NCBI GenBank assembly: GCA_964057225.1
Contig: OZ059896.1
Coordinates: 5,642,001-5,706,000, forward strand
Reading direction: 5' to 3'
Source: Auanema rhodensis
Lineage: Eukaryota; Nematoda; Chromadorea; Rhabditida; Rhabditidae
DNA: 64,000 bases
In this document: positions 50,701 to 64,000 of the stretch, in pieces
Layout of the letters: every line of letters starts with the position of its first letter
Numbering within the stretch: position 1 is the first letter of the stretch
Translations under genes and position numbers: made by a program
The notes under the pieces: model-generated
Told to the model about the DNA's origin: nothing
The model's database searches: none
The model's input: the letters and a program-made list of their open reading frames with translations, nothing else

Positions 50701-53700
50701 AGAAAAGCTTAATACAAAAATTAGTTATGATCGTTTGAAAAATGATGCACTAGTGTATGTTGAGTTTCCATGTACACTCAAAATTGCTTCCAAAAACATT
50801 TTGACAAAAATTTTTTCCAAAAATTTCAAAATAATTTAGCAAAAAGTAGATGTTTTTAGATTCCTTTTTTCAAGGCAAAAACGATGGACAATGTTATTCA
50901 ACGAAAAAATTAATTCTTCAGGGTGAAAATCGAGTATATAAGTGTGAACTTATATCAGTTGATATCTCGGTGCATTTTCAAGCTAGCGCAAATCTGATAG
51001 TACAGATCGACGCAGCTTAAAAATCCGCATCGAATGCACTATACTACATTGAGAAACGCTTAATACAAAAATTAGTCATGATCGTTTGAAAAATGATGCA
51101 TTAGTGTATGTTGAGTTTCCATGTACACTCAAAATTGCTTCCAAAAACATTTTGACAAAAATTTTTTCGAAAAATTTCAAGATAATTTAGCAAAAAGTAG
51201 ATGTTTTTAGATTCCTTTTTTCAAGGCAAAAACGATGGACAATGTTATTCAACGAAAAAATTAATTCTTCAGGGTGAAAATCGAGGATATAGGTGTGAAC
51301 TTATATCAGTTGATATCTCGGTGCATTTTTAAGCTAGCGCAAATCTGATAACACAGATCTACGCAGCTTAAAAATCCGCATCGAATGCACTAAACTACAT
51401 TGAGAAAAGCTTAATACAAAAATTAGTTATGATCGTTTGAAAAATGATGCATTAGTGTATGTTGAGTTTCCATGTACACTCAAAATTGCTTCCAAAAACA
51501 TTTTGACAAAACTTTTTTCGAAAAATTTCAAAATAATTTAGCAAAAAGTAGATGTTTTTAGATTCCTTTTTTCAAGGCAAAAACGATGGACAATGTTATT
51601 CAACGAAAAAATTAATTCTTCAGGGTGAAAATCGAGGATATAGGTGTGAACTTATATCAGTTGATATCTCGGTGCATTTTCAAGCTAGCGCAAATCTGAT
51701 AGTACAGATCGACGCAGCTTAAAAATCCGCATCGAATGCACTATACTACATTGAGAAACGCTCAATACAAAAATTAGTTATGATCGTTTGAAAAATGATG
51801 CATTAGTGTATGTTGAGTTTCCATGTACACTCAAAATTGCTTCCAAAAACATTTTGACAAAAATTTTTTCGAAAAATTTCAAGATAATTTAGCAAAAAGT
51901 AGATGTTTTTAGATTCCTTTTTTCAAGGCAAAAACGATGGACAATGTTATTCAACGAAAAAATTAATTCTTCAGGGTGAAAATCGAGGATATAAGTGTGA
52001 ACTTATATCAGTTGATATCTCGGTGCATTTTTAAGCTAGCGCAAATCTGATAACACAGATCTACGCAGCTTAAAAATCCGCATCGAATGCACTAAACTAC
52101 ATTGAGAAAAGCTTAATACAAAAATTAGTTATGATCGTTTGAAAAATGATGCACTAGTGTATGTTGAGTTTCCATGTACACTCAAAATTGCTTCCAAAAA
52201 CATTTTGACAAAAATTTTTTCCAAAAATTTCAAAATAATTTAGCAAAAAGTAGATGTTTTTAGATTGCTTTTTTCAAGGCAAAAACGATGGACAATGTAA
52301 TTCAACGAAAAAATTAATTCTTCAGGGTGAAAATCGAGGATATAAGTGTGAACTTATATCAGTTGATATCTCGGTGCATTTTCAAGCTAGCGCAAATCTG
52401 ATAGTACAGATCGACGCAGCTTAAAAATCCGCATCGAATGCACTATACTACATTGAGAAACGCTTAGTACAAAAATTAGTTATGATCGTTTGAAAAATGA
52501 TGCATTAGTGTATGTTGAGTTTCCATGTACACTCAAAATTGCTTCCAAAAACATTTTGACAAAAATTTTTTCGAAAAATTTCAAGATAATTTAGCAAAAA
52601 GTAGATGTTTTTAGATTCCTTTTTTCAAGGCAAAAACGATGGACAATGTTATTCAACGAAAAAATTAATTCTTCAGGGTGAAAATCGAGGATATAGGTGT
52701 GAACTTATATCAGTTGATATCTCGGTGCATTTTTAAGCTAGCGCAAATCTGATAACACAGATCTACGCAGCTTAAAATTCCGCATCGAATGCACTAAACT
52801 ACATTGAGAAAAGCTTAATACAAAAATTAGTTATGATCGTTTGAAAAATGATGCATTAGTGTATGTTGAGTTTCCATGTACACTCAAAATTGCTTCCAAA
52901 AACATTTTGACAAAACTTTTTTCGAAAAATTTCAAAATAATTTAGCAAAAAGTAGATGTTTTTAGATTCCTTTTTTCAAGGCAAAAACGATGGACAATGT
53001 TATTCAACGAAAAAATTAATTCTTCAGGGTGAAAATCGAGGATATAAGTGTGAACTTATATCAGTTGATATCTCGGTGCATTTTCAAGCTAGCGCAAATC
53101 TGATAGTACAGATCGACGCAGCTTAAAAATCCGCATCGAATGCACTAAACTACATTGAGAAAAGCTTAATACAAAAATTAGTTATGATCGTTTGAAAAAT
53201 GATGCATTAGTGTATGTTGAGTTTCCATGTACACTCAAAATTGCTTCCAAAAACATTTTGACAAAACTTTTTTCGAAAAATTTCAAAATAATTTAGCAAA
53301 AAGTAGATGTTTTTAGATTCCTTTTTTCAAGGCAAAAACGATGGACAATGTTATTCAACGAAAAAATTAATTCTTCAGGGTGAAAATCGAGGATATAGGT
53401 GTGAACTTATATCAGTTGATATCTCGGTGCATTTTCAAGCTAGCGCAAATCTGATAGTACAGATCGACGCAGCTTAAAAATCCGCATCGAATGCACTATA
53501 CTACATTGAGAAACGCTTAATACAAAAATTAGTTATGATCGTTTGAAAAATGATGCATTAGTGTATGTTGAGTTTCCATGTACACTCAAAATTGCTTCCA
53601 AAAACATTTTGACAAAAATTTTTTCGAAAAATTTCAAGATAATTTAGCAAAAAGTAGATGTTTTTAGATTCCTTTTTTCAAGGCAAAAACGATGGACAAT

Positions 53701-56700
53701 GTTATTCAACGAAAAAATTAATTCTTCAGGGTGAAAATCGAGGATATAAGTGTGAACTTATATCAGTTGATATCTCGGTGCATTTTAAGCTAGCGCAAAT
53801 CTGATAACACAGATCTACGCAGCTTAAAAATCCGCATCGAATGCACTAAACTACATTGAGAAAAGCTTAATACAAAAATTAGTTATGATCGTTTGAAAAA
53901 TGATGCACTAGTGTATGTTGAGTTTCCATGTACACTCAAAATTGCTTCCAAAAACATTTTGACAAAAATTTTTTCCAAAAATTTCAAAATAATTTAGCAA
54001 AAAGTAGATGTTTTTAGATTGCTTTTTTCAAGGCAAAAACGATGGACAATGTAATTCAACGAAAAAATTAATTCTTCAGGGTGAAAATCGAGGATATAAG
54101 TGTGAACTTATATCAGTTGATATCTCGGTGCATTTTCAAGCTAGCGCAAATCTGATAGTACAGATCGACGCAGCTTAAAAATCCGCATCGAATGCACTAT
54201 ACTACATTGAGAAACGCTTAGTACAAAAATTAGTTATGATCGTTTGAAAAATGATGCATTAGTGTATGTTGAGTTTCCATGTACACTCAAAATTGCTTCC
54301 AAAAACATTTTGACAAAAATTTTTTCGAAAAATTTCAAGATAATTTAGCAAAAAGTAGATGTTTTTAGATTCCTTTTTTCAAGGCAAAAACGATGGACAA
54401 TGTTATTCAACGAAAAAATTAATTCTTCAGGGTGAAAATCGAGGATATAGGTGTGAACTTATATCAGTTGATATCTCGGTGCATTTTTAAGCTAGCGCAA
54501 ATCTGATAACACAGATCTACGCAGCTTAAAATTCCGCATCGAATGCACTAAACTACATTGAGAAAAGCTTAATACAAAAATTAGTTATGATCGTTTGAAA
54601 AATGATGCATTAGTGTATGTTGAGTTTCCATGTACACTCAAAATTGCTTCCAAAAACATTTTGACAAAACTTTTTTCGAAAAATTTCAAAATAATTTAGC
54701 AAAAAGTAGATGTTTTTAGATTCCTTTTTTCAAGGCAAAAACGATGGACAATGTTATTCAACGAAAAAATTAATTCTTCAGGGTGAAAATCGAAGATATA
54801 GGTGTGAACTTATATCAGTTGATATCTCGGTGCATTTTCAAGCTAGCGCAAATCTGATAGTACAGATCGACGCAGCTTAAAAATCCGCATCGAATGCACT
54901 ATACTACATTGAGAAACGCTTAATACAAAAATTAGTTATGATCGTTTGAAAAATGATGCATTAGTGTATGTTGAGTTTCCATGTACACTCAAAATTGCTT
55001 CCAAAAACATTTTGACAAAAATTTTTTCGAAAAATTTCAAGATAATTTAGCAAAAAGTAGATGTTTTTAGATTCCTTTTTTCAAGGCAAAAACGATGGAC
55101 AATGTTATTCAACGAAAAAATTAATTCTTCAGGGTGAAAATCGAGGATATAAGTGTGAACTTATATCAGTTGATATCTCGGTGCATTTTTAAGCTAGCGC
55201 AAATCTGATAACACAGATCTACGCAGCTTAAAAATCCGCATCGAATGCACTAAACTACATTGAGAAAAGCTTAATACAAAAATTAGTTATGATCGTTTGA
55301 AAAATGATGCACTAGTGTATGTTGAGTTTCCATGTACACTCAAAATTGCTTCCAAAAACATTTTGACAAAAATTTTTTCCAAAAATTTCAAAATAATTTA
55401 GCAAAAAGTAGATGTTTTTAGATTCCTTTTTTCAAGGCAAAAACGATGGACAATGTAATTCAACGAAAAAATTAATTCTTCAGGGTGAAAATCGAGGATA
55501 TAGGTGTGAACTTATATCAGTTGATATCTCGGTGCATTTTCAAGCTAGCGCAAATCTGATAGTACAGATCGACGCAGCTTAAAAATCCGCATCGAATGCA
55601 CTATACTACATTGAGAAACGCTTAGTACAAAAATTAGTTATGATCGTTTGAAAAATGATGCATTAGTGTATGTTGAGTTTCCATGTACACTCAAAATTGC
55701 TTCCAAAAACATTTTGACAAAACTTTTTTCGAAAAATTTCAAAATAATTTAGCAAAAAGTAGATGTTTCTAGATTTCTTTTTTCAAGGCAAAAACGATGG
55801 ACAATGTTATTCAACGAAAAAATTAATTCTTCAGGGTGAAAATCGAGGATATAAGTGTGAACTTATATCAGTTGATATCTCGGTGCATTTTTAAGCTAGC
55901 GCAAATCTGATAACACAGATCTACGCAGCTTAAAAATCCGCATCGAATGCACTAAACTACATTGAGAAAAGCTTAATACAAAAATTAGTTATGATCGTTT
56001 GAAAAATGATGCACTAGTGTATGTTGAGTTTCCATGTACACTCAAAATTGCTTCCAAAAACATTTTGACAAAAATTTTTTCCAAAAATTTCAAAATAATT
56101 TAGCAAAAAGTAGATGTTTTTAGATTCCTTTTTTCAAGGCAAAAACGATGGACAATGTTATTCAACGAAAAAATTAATTCTTCAGGGTGAAAATCGAGTA
56201 TATAAGTGTGAACTTATATCAGTTGATATCTCGGTGCATTTTCAAGCTAGCGCAAATCTGATAGTACAGATCGACGCAGCTTAAAAATCCGCATCGAATG
56301 CACTATACTACATTGAGAAACGCTTAATACAAAAATTAGTCATGATCGTTTGAAAAATGATGCATTAGTGTATGTTGAGTTTCCATGTACACTCAAAATT
56401 GCTTCCAAAAACATTTTGACAAAAATTTTTTCGAAAAATTTCAAGATAATTTAGCAAAAAGTAGATGTTTTTAGATTCCTTTTTTCAAGGCAAAAACGAT
56501 GGACAATGTTATTCAACGAAAAAATTAATTCTTCAGGGTGAAAATCGAGGATATAGGTGTGAACTTATATCAGTTGATATCTCGGTGCATTTTTAAGCTA
56601 GCGCAAATCTGATAACACAGATCTACGCAGCTTAAAAATCCGCATCGAATGCACTAAACTACATTGAGAAAAGCTTAATACAAAAATTAGTTATGATCGT

Positions 56701-57821
56701 TTGAAAAATGATGCATTAGTGTATGTTGAGTTTCCATGTACACTCAAAATTGCTTCCAAAAACATTTTGACAAAACTTTTTTCGAAAAATTTCAAAATAA
56801 TTTAGCAAAAAGTAGATGTTTTTAGATTCCTTTTTTCAAGGCAAAAACGATGGACAATGTTATTCAACGAAAAAATTAATTCTTCAGGGTGAAAATCGAG
56901 GATATAGGTGTGAACTTATATCAGTTGATATCTCGGTGCATTTTCAAGCTAGCGCAAATCTGATAGTACAGATCGACGCAGCTTAAAAATCCGCATCGAA
57001 TGCACTATACTACATTGAGAAACGCTCAATACAAAAATTAGTTATGATCGTTTGAAAAATGATGCATTAGTGTATGTTGAGTTTCCATGTACACTCAAAA
57101 TTGCTTCCAAAAACATTTTGACAAAAATTTTTTCGAAAAATTTCAAGATAATTTAGCAAAAAGTAGATGTTTTTAGATTCCTTTTTTCAAGGCAAAAACG
57201 ATGGACAATGTTATTCAACGAAAAAATTAATTCTTCAGGGTGAAAATCGAGGATATAAGTGTGAACTTATATCAGTTGATATCTCGGTGCATTTTTAAGC
57301 TAGCGCAAATCTGATAACACAGATCTACGCAGCTTAAAAATCCGCATCGAATGCACTAAACTACATTGAGAAAAGCTTAATACAAAAATTAGTTATGATC
57401 GTTTGAAAAATGATGCACTAGTGTATGTTGAGTTTCCATGTACACTCAAAATTGCTTCCAAAAACATTTTGACAAAAATTTTTTCCAAAAATTTCAAAAT
57501 AATTTAGCAAAAAGTAGATGTTTTTAGATTGCTTTTTTCAAGGCAAAAACGATGGACAATGTTATTCAACGAAAAAATTAATTCTTCAGGGTGAAAATCG
57601 AGGATATAAGTGTGAACTTATATCAGTTGATATCTCGGTGCATTTTTAAGCTAGCGCAAATCTGATAACACAGATCTACGCAGCTTAAAAATCCGCATCG
57701 AATGCACTAAACTACATTGAGAAAAGCTTAATACAAAAATTAGTTATGATCGTTTGAAAAATGATGCACTAGTGTATGTTGAGTTTCCATGTACACTCAA
57801 AATTGCTTCCAAAAACATTTT

Positions 57822-60800
57822 GACAAAAATTTTTTCCAAAAATTTCAAAATAATTTAGCAAAAAGTAGATGTTTTTAGATTGCTTTTTTCAAGGCAAAAA
57901 CGATGGACAATGTAATTCAACGAAAAAATTAATTCTTCAGGGTGAAAATCGAGGATATAAGTGTGAACTTATATCAGTTGATATCTCGGTGCATTTTCAA
58001 GCTAGCGCAAATCTGATAGTACAGATCGACGCAGCTTAAAAATCCGCATCGAATGCACTATACTACATTGAGAAACGCTTAGTACAAAAATTAGTTATGA
58101 TCGTTTGAAAAATGATGCATTAGTGTATGTTGAGTTTCCATGTACACTCAAAATTGCTTCCAAAAACATTTTGACAAAAATTTTTTCGAAAAATTTCAAG
58201 ATAATTTAGCAAAAAGTAGATGTTTTTAGATTCCTTTTTTCAAGGCAAAAACGATGGACAATGTTATTCAACGAAAAAATTAATTCTTCAGGGTGAAAAT
58301 CGAGGATATAGGTGTGAACTTATATCAGTTGATATCTCGGTGCATTTTTAAGCTAGCGCAAATCTGATAACACAGATCTACGCAGCTTAAAATTCCGCAT
58401 CGAATGCACTAAACTACATTGAGAAAAGCTTAATACAAAAATTAGTTATGATCGTTTGAAAAATGATGCATTAGTGTATGTTGAGTTTCCATGTACACTC
58501 AAAATTGCTTCCAAAAACATTTTGACAAAACTTTTTTCGAAAAATTTCAAAATAATTTAGCAAAAAGTAGATGTTTTTAGATTCCTTTTTTCAAGGCAAA
58601 AACGATGGACAATGTTATTCAACGAAAAAATTAATTCTTCAGGGTGAAAATCGAGGATATAGGTGTGAACTTATATCAGTTGATATCTCGGTGCATTTTC
58701 AAGCTAGCGCAAATCTGATAGTACAGATCGACGCAGCTTAAAAATCCGCATCGAATGCACTATACTACATTGAGAAACGCTTAATACAAAAATTAGTTAT
58801 GATCGTTTGAAAAATGATGCATTAGTGTATGTTGAGTTTCCATGTACACTCAAAATTGCTTTCAAAAACATTTTGACAAAAATTTTTTCGAAAAATTTCA
58901 AGATAATTTAGCAAAAAGTAGATGTTTTTAGATTCCTTTTTTCAAGGCAAAAACGATGGACAATGTTATTCAACGAAAAAATTAATTCTTCAGGGTGAAA
59001 ATCGAGGATATAAGTGTGAACTTATATCAGTTGATATCTCGGTGCATTTTTAAGCTAGCGCAAATCTGATAACACAGATCTACGCAGCTTAAAAATCCGC
59101 ATCGAATGCACTAAACTACATTGAGAAAAGCTTAATACAAAAATTAGTTATGATCGTTTGAAAAATGATGCACTAGTGTATGTTGAGTTTCCATGTACAC
59201 TCAAAATTGCTTCCAAAAACATTTTGACAAAAATTTTTTCGAAAAATTTCAAAATAATTTAGCAAAAAGTAGATGTTTTTAGATTGCTTTTTTCAAGGCA
59301 AAAACGATGGACAATGTTATTCAACGAAAAAATTAATTCTTCAGGGTGAAAATCGAGGATATAGGTGTGAACTTATATCAGTTGATATCTCGGTGCATTT
59401 TCAAGCTAGCGCAAATCTGATAGTACAGATCGACGCAGCTTAAAAATCCGCATCGAATGCACTATACTACATTGAGAAACGCTTAATACAAAAATTAGTT
59501 ATGATCGTTTGAAAAATGATGCATTAGTGTATGTTGAGTTTCCATGTACACTCAAAATTGCTTTCAAAAACATTTTGACAAAAATTTTTTCGAAAAATTT
59601 CAAGATAATTTAGCAAAAAGTAGATGTTTTTAGATTCCTTTTTTCAAGGCAAAAACGATGGACAATGTTATTCAACGAAAAAATTAATTCTTCAGGGTGA
59701 AAATCGAGGATATAAGTGTGAACTTATATCAGTTGATATCTCGGTGCATTTTTAAGCTAGCGCAAATCTGATAACACAGATCTACGCAGCTTAAAAATCC
59801 GCATCGAATGCACTAAACTACATTGAGAAAAGCTTAATACAAAAATTAGTTATGATCGTTTGAAAAATGATGCACTAGTGTATGTTGAGTTTCCATGTAC
59901 ACTCAAAATTGCTTCCAAAAACATTTTGACAAAAATTTTTTCCAAAAATTTCAAAATAATTTAGCAAAAAGTAGATGTTTTTAGATTGCTTTTTTCAAGG
60001 CAAAAACGATGGACAATGTAATTCAACGAAAAAATTAATTCTTCAGGGTGAAAATCGAGGATATAAGTGTGAACTTATATCAGTTGATATCTCGGTGCAT
60101 TTTCAAGCTAGCGCAAATCTGATAGTACAGATCGACGCAGCTTAAAAATCCGCATCGAATGCACTATACTACATTGAGAAACGCTTAGTACAAAAATTAG
60201 TTATGATCGTTTGAAAAATGATGCATTAGTGTATGTTGAGTTTCCATGTACACTCAAAATTGCTTCCAAAAACATTTTGACAAAAATTTTTTCGAAAAAT
60301 TTCAAGATAATTTAGCAAAAAGTAGATGTTTTTAGATTCCTTTTTTCAAGGCAAAAACGATGGACAATGTTATTCAACGAAAAAATTAATTCTTCAGGGT
60401 GAAAATCGAGGATATAGGTGTGAACTTATATCAGTTGATATCTCGGTGCATTTTTAAGCTAGCGCAAATCTGATAACACAGATCTACGCAGCTTAAAATT
60501 CCGCATCGAATGCACTAAACTACATTGAGAAAAGCTTAATACAAAAATTAGTTATGATCGTTTGAAAAATGATGCATTAGTGTATGTTGAGTTTCCATGT
60601 ACACTCAAAATTGCTTCCAAAAACATTTTGACAAAACTTTTTTCGAAAAATTTCAAAATAATTTAGCAAAAAGTAGATGTTTTTAGATTCCTTTTTTCAA
60701 GGCAAAAACGATGGACAATGTTATTCAACGAAAAAATTAATTCTTCAGGGTGAAAATCGAGGATATAGGTGTGAACTTATATCAGTTGATATCTCGGTGC

Positions 60801-61331
60801 ATTTTCAAGCTAGCGCAAATCTGATAGTACAGATCGACGCAGCTTAAAAATCCGCATCGAATGCACTATACTACATTGAGAAACGCTTAATACAAAAATT
60901 AGTTATGATCGTTTGAAAAATGATGCATTAGTGTATGTTGAGTTTCCATGTACACTCAAAATTGCTTTCAAAAACATTTTGACAAAAATTTTTTCGAAAA
61001 ATTTCAAGATAATTTAGCAAAAAGTAGATGTTTTTAGATTCCTTTTTTCAAGGCAAAAACGATGGACAATGTTATTCAACGAAAAAATTAATTCTTCAGG
61101 GTGAAAATCGAGGATATAAGTGTGAACTTATATCAGTTGATATCTCGGTGCATTTTTAAGCTAGCGCAAATCTGATAACACAGATCTACGCAGCTTAAAA
61201 ATCCGCATCGAATGCACTAAACTACATTGAGAAAAGCTTAATACAAAAATTAGTTATGATCGTTTGAAAAATGATGCACTAGTGTATGTTGAGTTTCCAT
61301 GTACACTCAAAATTGCTTCCAAAAACATTTT
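57822..61331. repeat. Tetrameric higher-order repeat (1404 bp), two copies plus two extra monomers
   Basis: A four-monomer unit lies at 57822-59225 and again at 59928-61331. It is made of: CCAAAAA with TTAGATTG and GTAATTC; then GATATAGG with AAAATTCCGC; then CAAAACTTTTTTCG with GATATAGG and TATACTAC; then GATATAAG with GCACTAGTG. Two further monomers (59226, 59577) lie between and look like a copy of the last two. The same unit is recognisable at 47644-49047 and, with modifications, from 52207 and 53961. In the distal part of the window the CCAAAAA monomer marks the start of a higher-order unit. Confidence 0.7.
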
Positions 61332-64000
61332 GACAAAAATTTTTTCCAAAAATTTCAAAATAATTTAGCAAAAAGTAGATGTTTTTAGATTGCTTTTTTC
61401 AAGGCAAAAACGATGGACAATGTAATTCAACGAAAAAATTAATTCTTCAGGGTGAAAATCGAGGATATAAGTGTGAACTTATATCAGTTGATATCTCGGT
61501 GCATTTTCAAGCTAGCGCAAATCTGATAGTACAGATCGACGCAGCTTAAAAATCCGCATCGAATGCACTATACTACATTGAGAAACGCTTAGTACAAAAA
61601 TTAGTTATGATCGTTTGAAAAATGATGCATTAGTGTATGTTGAGTTTCCATGTACACTCAAAATTGCTTCCAAAAACATTTTGACAAAACTTTTTTCGAA
61701 AAATTTCAAAATGATTTAGCAAAAAGTAGATGTCTCTAGATTTCTTTTTTCAAGGCAAAAACGATGGACAATGTTATTCAACGAAAAAATTAATTCTTCA
61801 GGGTGAAAATCGAGGATATAAGTGTGAACTTATATCAGTTGATATCTCGGTGCATTTTTAAGCTAGCGCAAATCTGATAAAACAGATCTACGCAGCTTAA
61901 AAATCCGCATCGAATGCACTAAACTACATTGAGAAAAGCTTAATACAAAAATTAGTTATGATCGTTTGAAAAATGATGCACTAGTGTATGTTGAGTTTCC
62001 ATGTACACTCAAAATTGCTTCCAAAAACATTTTGACAAAAATTTTTTCCAAAAATTTCAGAATAATTTAGCAAAAAGTAGATGTTTTTAGATTCCTTTTT
62101 TCAAGGCAAAAACGATGGACAATGTTATTCAACGAAAAAATTAATTCTTCAGGGTGAAAATCGAGGATATAAGTGTGAACTTATATCAGTTGATATCTCG
62201 GTGCATTTTCAAGCTAGCGCAAATCTGATAGTACAGATCGACGCAGCTTAAAAATCCGCATCGAATGCACTATACTACATTGAGAAACGCTTAATACAAA
62301 AATTAGTCATGATCGTTTGAAAAATGATGCATTAGTGTATGTTGAGTTTCCATGTACACTCAAAATTGCTTCCAAAAACATTTTGACAAAAATTTTTTCG
62401 AAAAATTTCAAGATAATTTAGCAAAAAGTAGATGTTTTTAGATTCCTTTTTTCAAGGCAAAAACGATGGACAATGTTATTCAACGAAAAAATTAATTCTT
62501 CAGGGTGAAAATCGAGGATATAGGTGTGAACTTATATCAGTTGATATCTCGGTGCATTTTTAAGCTAGCGCAAATCTGATAACACAGATCTACGCAGCTT
62601 AAAAATCCGCATCGAATGCACTAAACTACATTGAGAAAAGCTTAATACAAAAATTAGTTATGATCGTTTGAAAAATGATGCATTAGTGTATGTTGAGTTT
62701 CCATGTACACTCAAAATTGCTTCCAAAAACATTTTGACAAAACTTTTTTCGAAAAATTTCAAAATAATTTAGCAAAAAGTAGATGTTTTTAGATTCCTTT
62801 TTTCAAGGCAAAAACGATGGACAATGTTATTCAACGAAAAAATTAATTCTTCAGGGTGAAAATCGAGGATATAGGTGTGAACTTATATCAGTTGATATCT
62901 CGGTGCATTTTCAAGCTAGCGCAAATCTGATAGTACAGATCGACGCAGCTTAAAAATCCGCATCGAATGCACTATACTACATTGAGAAACGCTTAATACA
63001 AAAATTAGTTATGATCGTTTGAAAAATGATGCATTAGTGTATGTTGAGTTTCCATGTACACTCAAAATTGCTTCCAAAAACATTTTGACAAAAATTTTTT
63101 CGAAAAATTTCAAGATAATTTAGCAAAAAGTAGATGTTTTTAGATTCCTTTTTTCAAGGCAAAAACGATGGACAATGTTATTCAACGAAAAAATTAATTC
63201 TTCAGGGTGAAAATCGAGGATATAAGTGTGAACTTATATCAGTTGATATCTCGGTGCATTTTTAAGCTAGCGCAAATCTGATAACACAGATCTACGCAGC
63301 CTAAAAATCCGCATCGAATGCACTATACTACATGGAGAAACGCTCAATACAAAAATTAGTTATGATCGTTTGAAAAATGATGCATTAGTGTATGTTGAGT
63401 TTCCATGTACACTCAACATTGCTTCCAAAAACATTTTGACAAAAATTTTCCCGAAAAATTTCAAAATAATTTAGCAAAAAGTAGATGTTTTTAGATTCCT
63501 TTTTTCAAGGCAAAAACGATGGACAATGTTATTCAACGAAAAAATTAATTCTTCAGGGTGAAAATCGAGGATATAAGTGTGAACTTATATCAGTTGATAT
63601 CTCGGTGCATTTTTAAGCTAGCGCAAATCTGATAACACAGATCTACGCAGCCTAAAAATCCGCATCGAATGCACTATACTACATGGAGAAACGCTCAATA
63701 CAAAAATTAGTTATGATCGTTTGAAAAATGATGCATTAGTGTATGTTGAGTTTCCATGTACACTCAAAATTGCTTCCAAAAACATTTTGACAAAAATTTT
63801 TTCCAAAAATTTCAAAATAATTTAGCAAAAAGTAGATGTTTTTAGATTGCTTTTTTCAAGGCAAAAACGATGGACAATGTAATTCAACGAAAAAATTAAT
63901 TCTTCAGGGTGAAAATCGAAGATATAGGTGTGAACATATATCAGTTGATATCTCGGTGCATTTTCAAGCTAGCGCAAATCTGATAGTACAGATCGACGCA

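Larger units (their letters stand above)
22272..64000. repeat. Satellite array, right part, 351-bp monomers
   Basis: This is the same satellite in the same orientation and register as the left part. It starts with the remaining 94 bases of the monomer split by the retrotransposon, preceded by the 4-base target duplication. It continues with 118 full monomers (first at 22370, last full one starting at 63438) and a 212-bp partial copy from 63789 to the window end. No other mobile element, gene or non-satellite spacer interrupts these 41.7 kb. Length variants are single-base changes: 7 A in the GAAAAAATTAAT tract (near 31250, 32305, 33710, 36870, 37920), or one T missing in GCATTTTTAAGC (near 45715, 47469, 53785). 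They travel with other linked variants, so they look like inherited markers and not random sequencing error. Confidence 0.98.

Noticed and set aside
1..64000. CENP-B box or telomere repeats in the satellite
   Set aside because: No match to the TTCG....A..CGGG core was found in the monomer, and no TTAGGC or TTAGGG runs occur.

Overview
The window is eukaryotic repeat DNA, almost certainly from an animal. It is one long AT-rich satellite array of about 155 head-to-tail monomers of 351 bp, broken once by a complete LTR retrotransposon. There are no bacterial-type genes, no operons and no host protein-coding gene. The host cannot be identified from the satellite. The element is a Ty3/gypsy-type retrotransposon primed by a tRNA-Gln-like primer and carrying an envelope-like region. 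A nematode or another invertebrate is my guess, held with low confidence.

Layout. Positions 1-12893 and 22272-64000 are satellite, 54.6 kb in total, running off both ends of the window. Monomers differ at about ten recurrent sites (for example CCAAAAA or CGAAAAA near the start, TTTTTAG or TTCTAG, GTACAGATCG or ACACAGATCT, GCATTAG or GCACTAG). The order of variants shows multi-monomer higher-order units: dimers of 702 bp, tetramers of about 1404 bp, hexamers of 2106 bp, and blocks repeated 4214 bp apart. These units have been reshuffled into a mosaic.

Positions 12894-22271 (9378 bp) are the retrotransposon, lying on the minus strand. It has two 399-bp LTRs that read as identical, TG...CA ends, a 4-bp target-site duplication (AAGC), a primer-binding site abutting the 5' LTR, and one uninterrupted reading frame of about 2.5 thousand codons. 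If the element is removed with one AAGC copy, an exact 351-bp monomer is restored, so the insertion is clean and recent.

The most interesting feature is the domain order in the reading frame: Gag, a basic Asn/Arg-rich nucleocapsid-like stretch, a large envelope-like glycoprotein region of about 1000 residues, aspartic protease, reverse transcriptase, RNase H, integrase. The envelope-like region therefore sits in frame between Gag and protease, not after integrase, and there is no room for an env gene at the 3' end. Two membrane segments bracket the region, so Gag and Pol could both face the cytosol with the glycoprotein loop in the ER lumen. The reading frame stays open for 59 codons upstream of any in-frame ATG, so the true start, or a spliced leader exon, is unresolved. 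The LTR has a TATA box, a poly(A) signal and a large imperfect palindrome next to the promoter.
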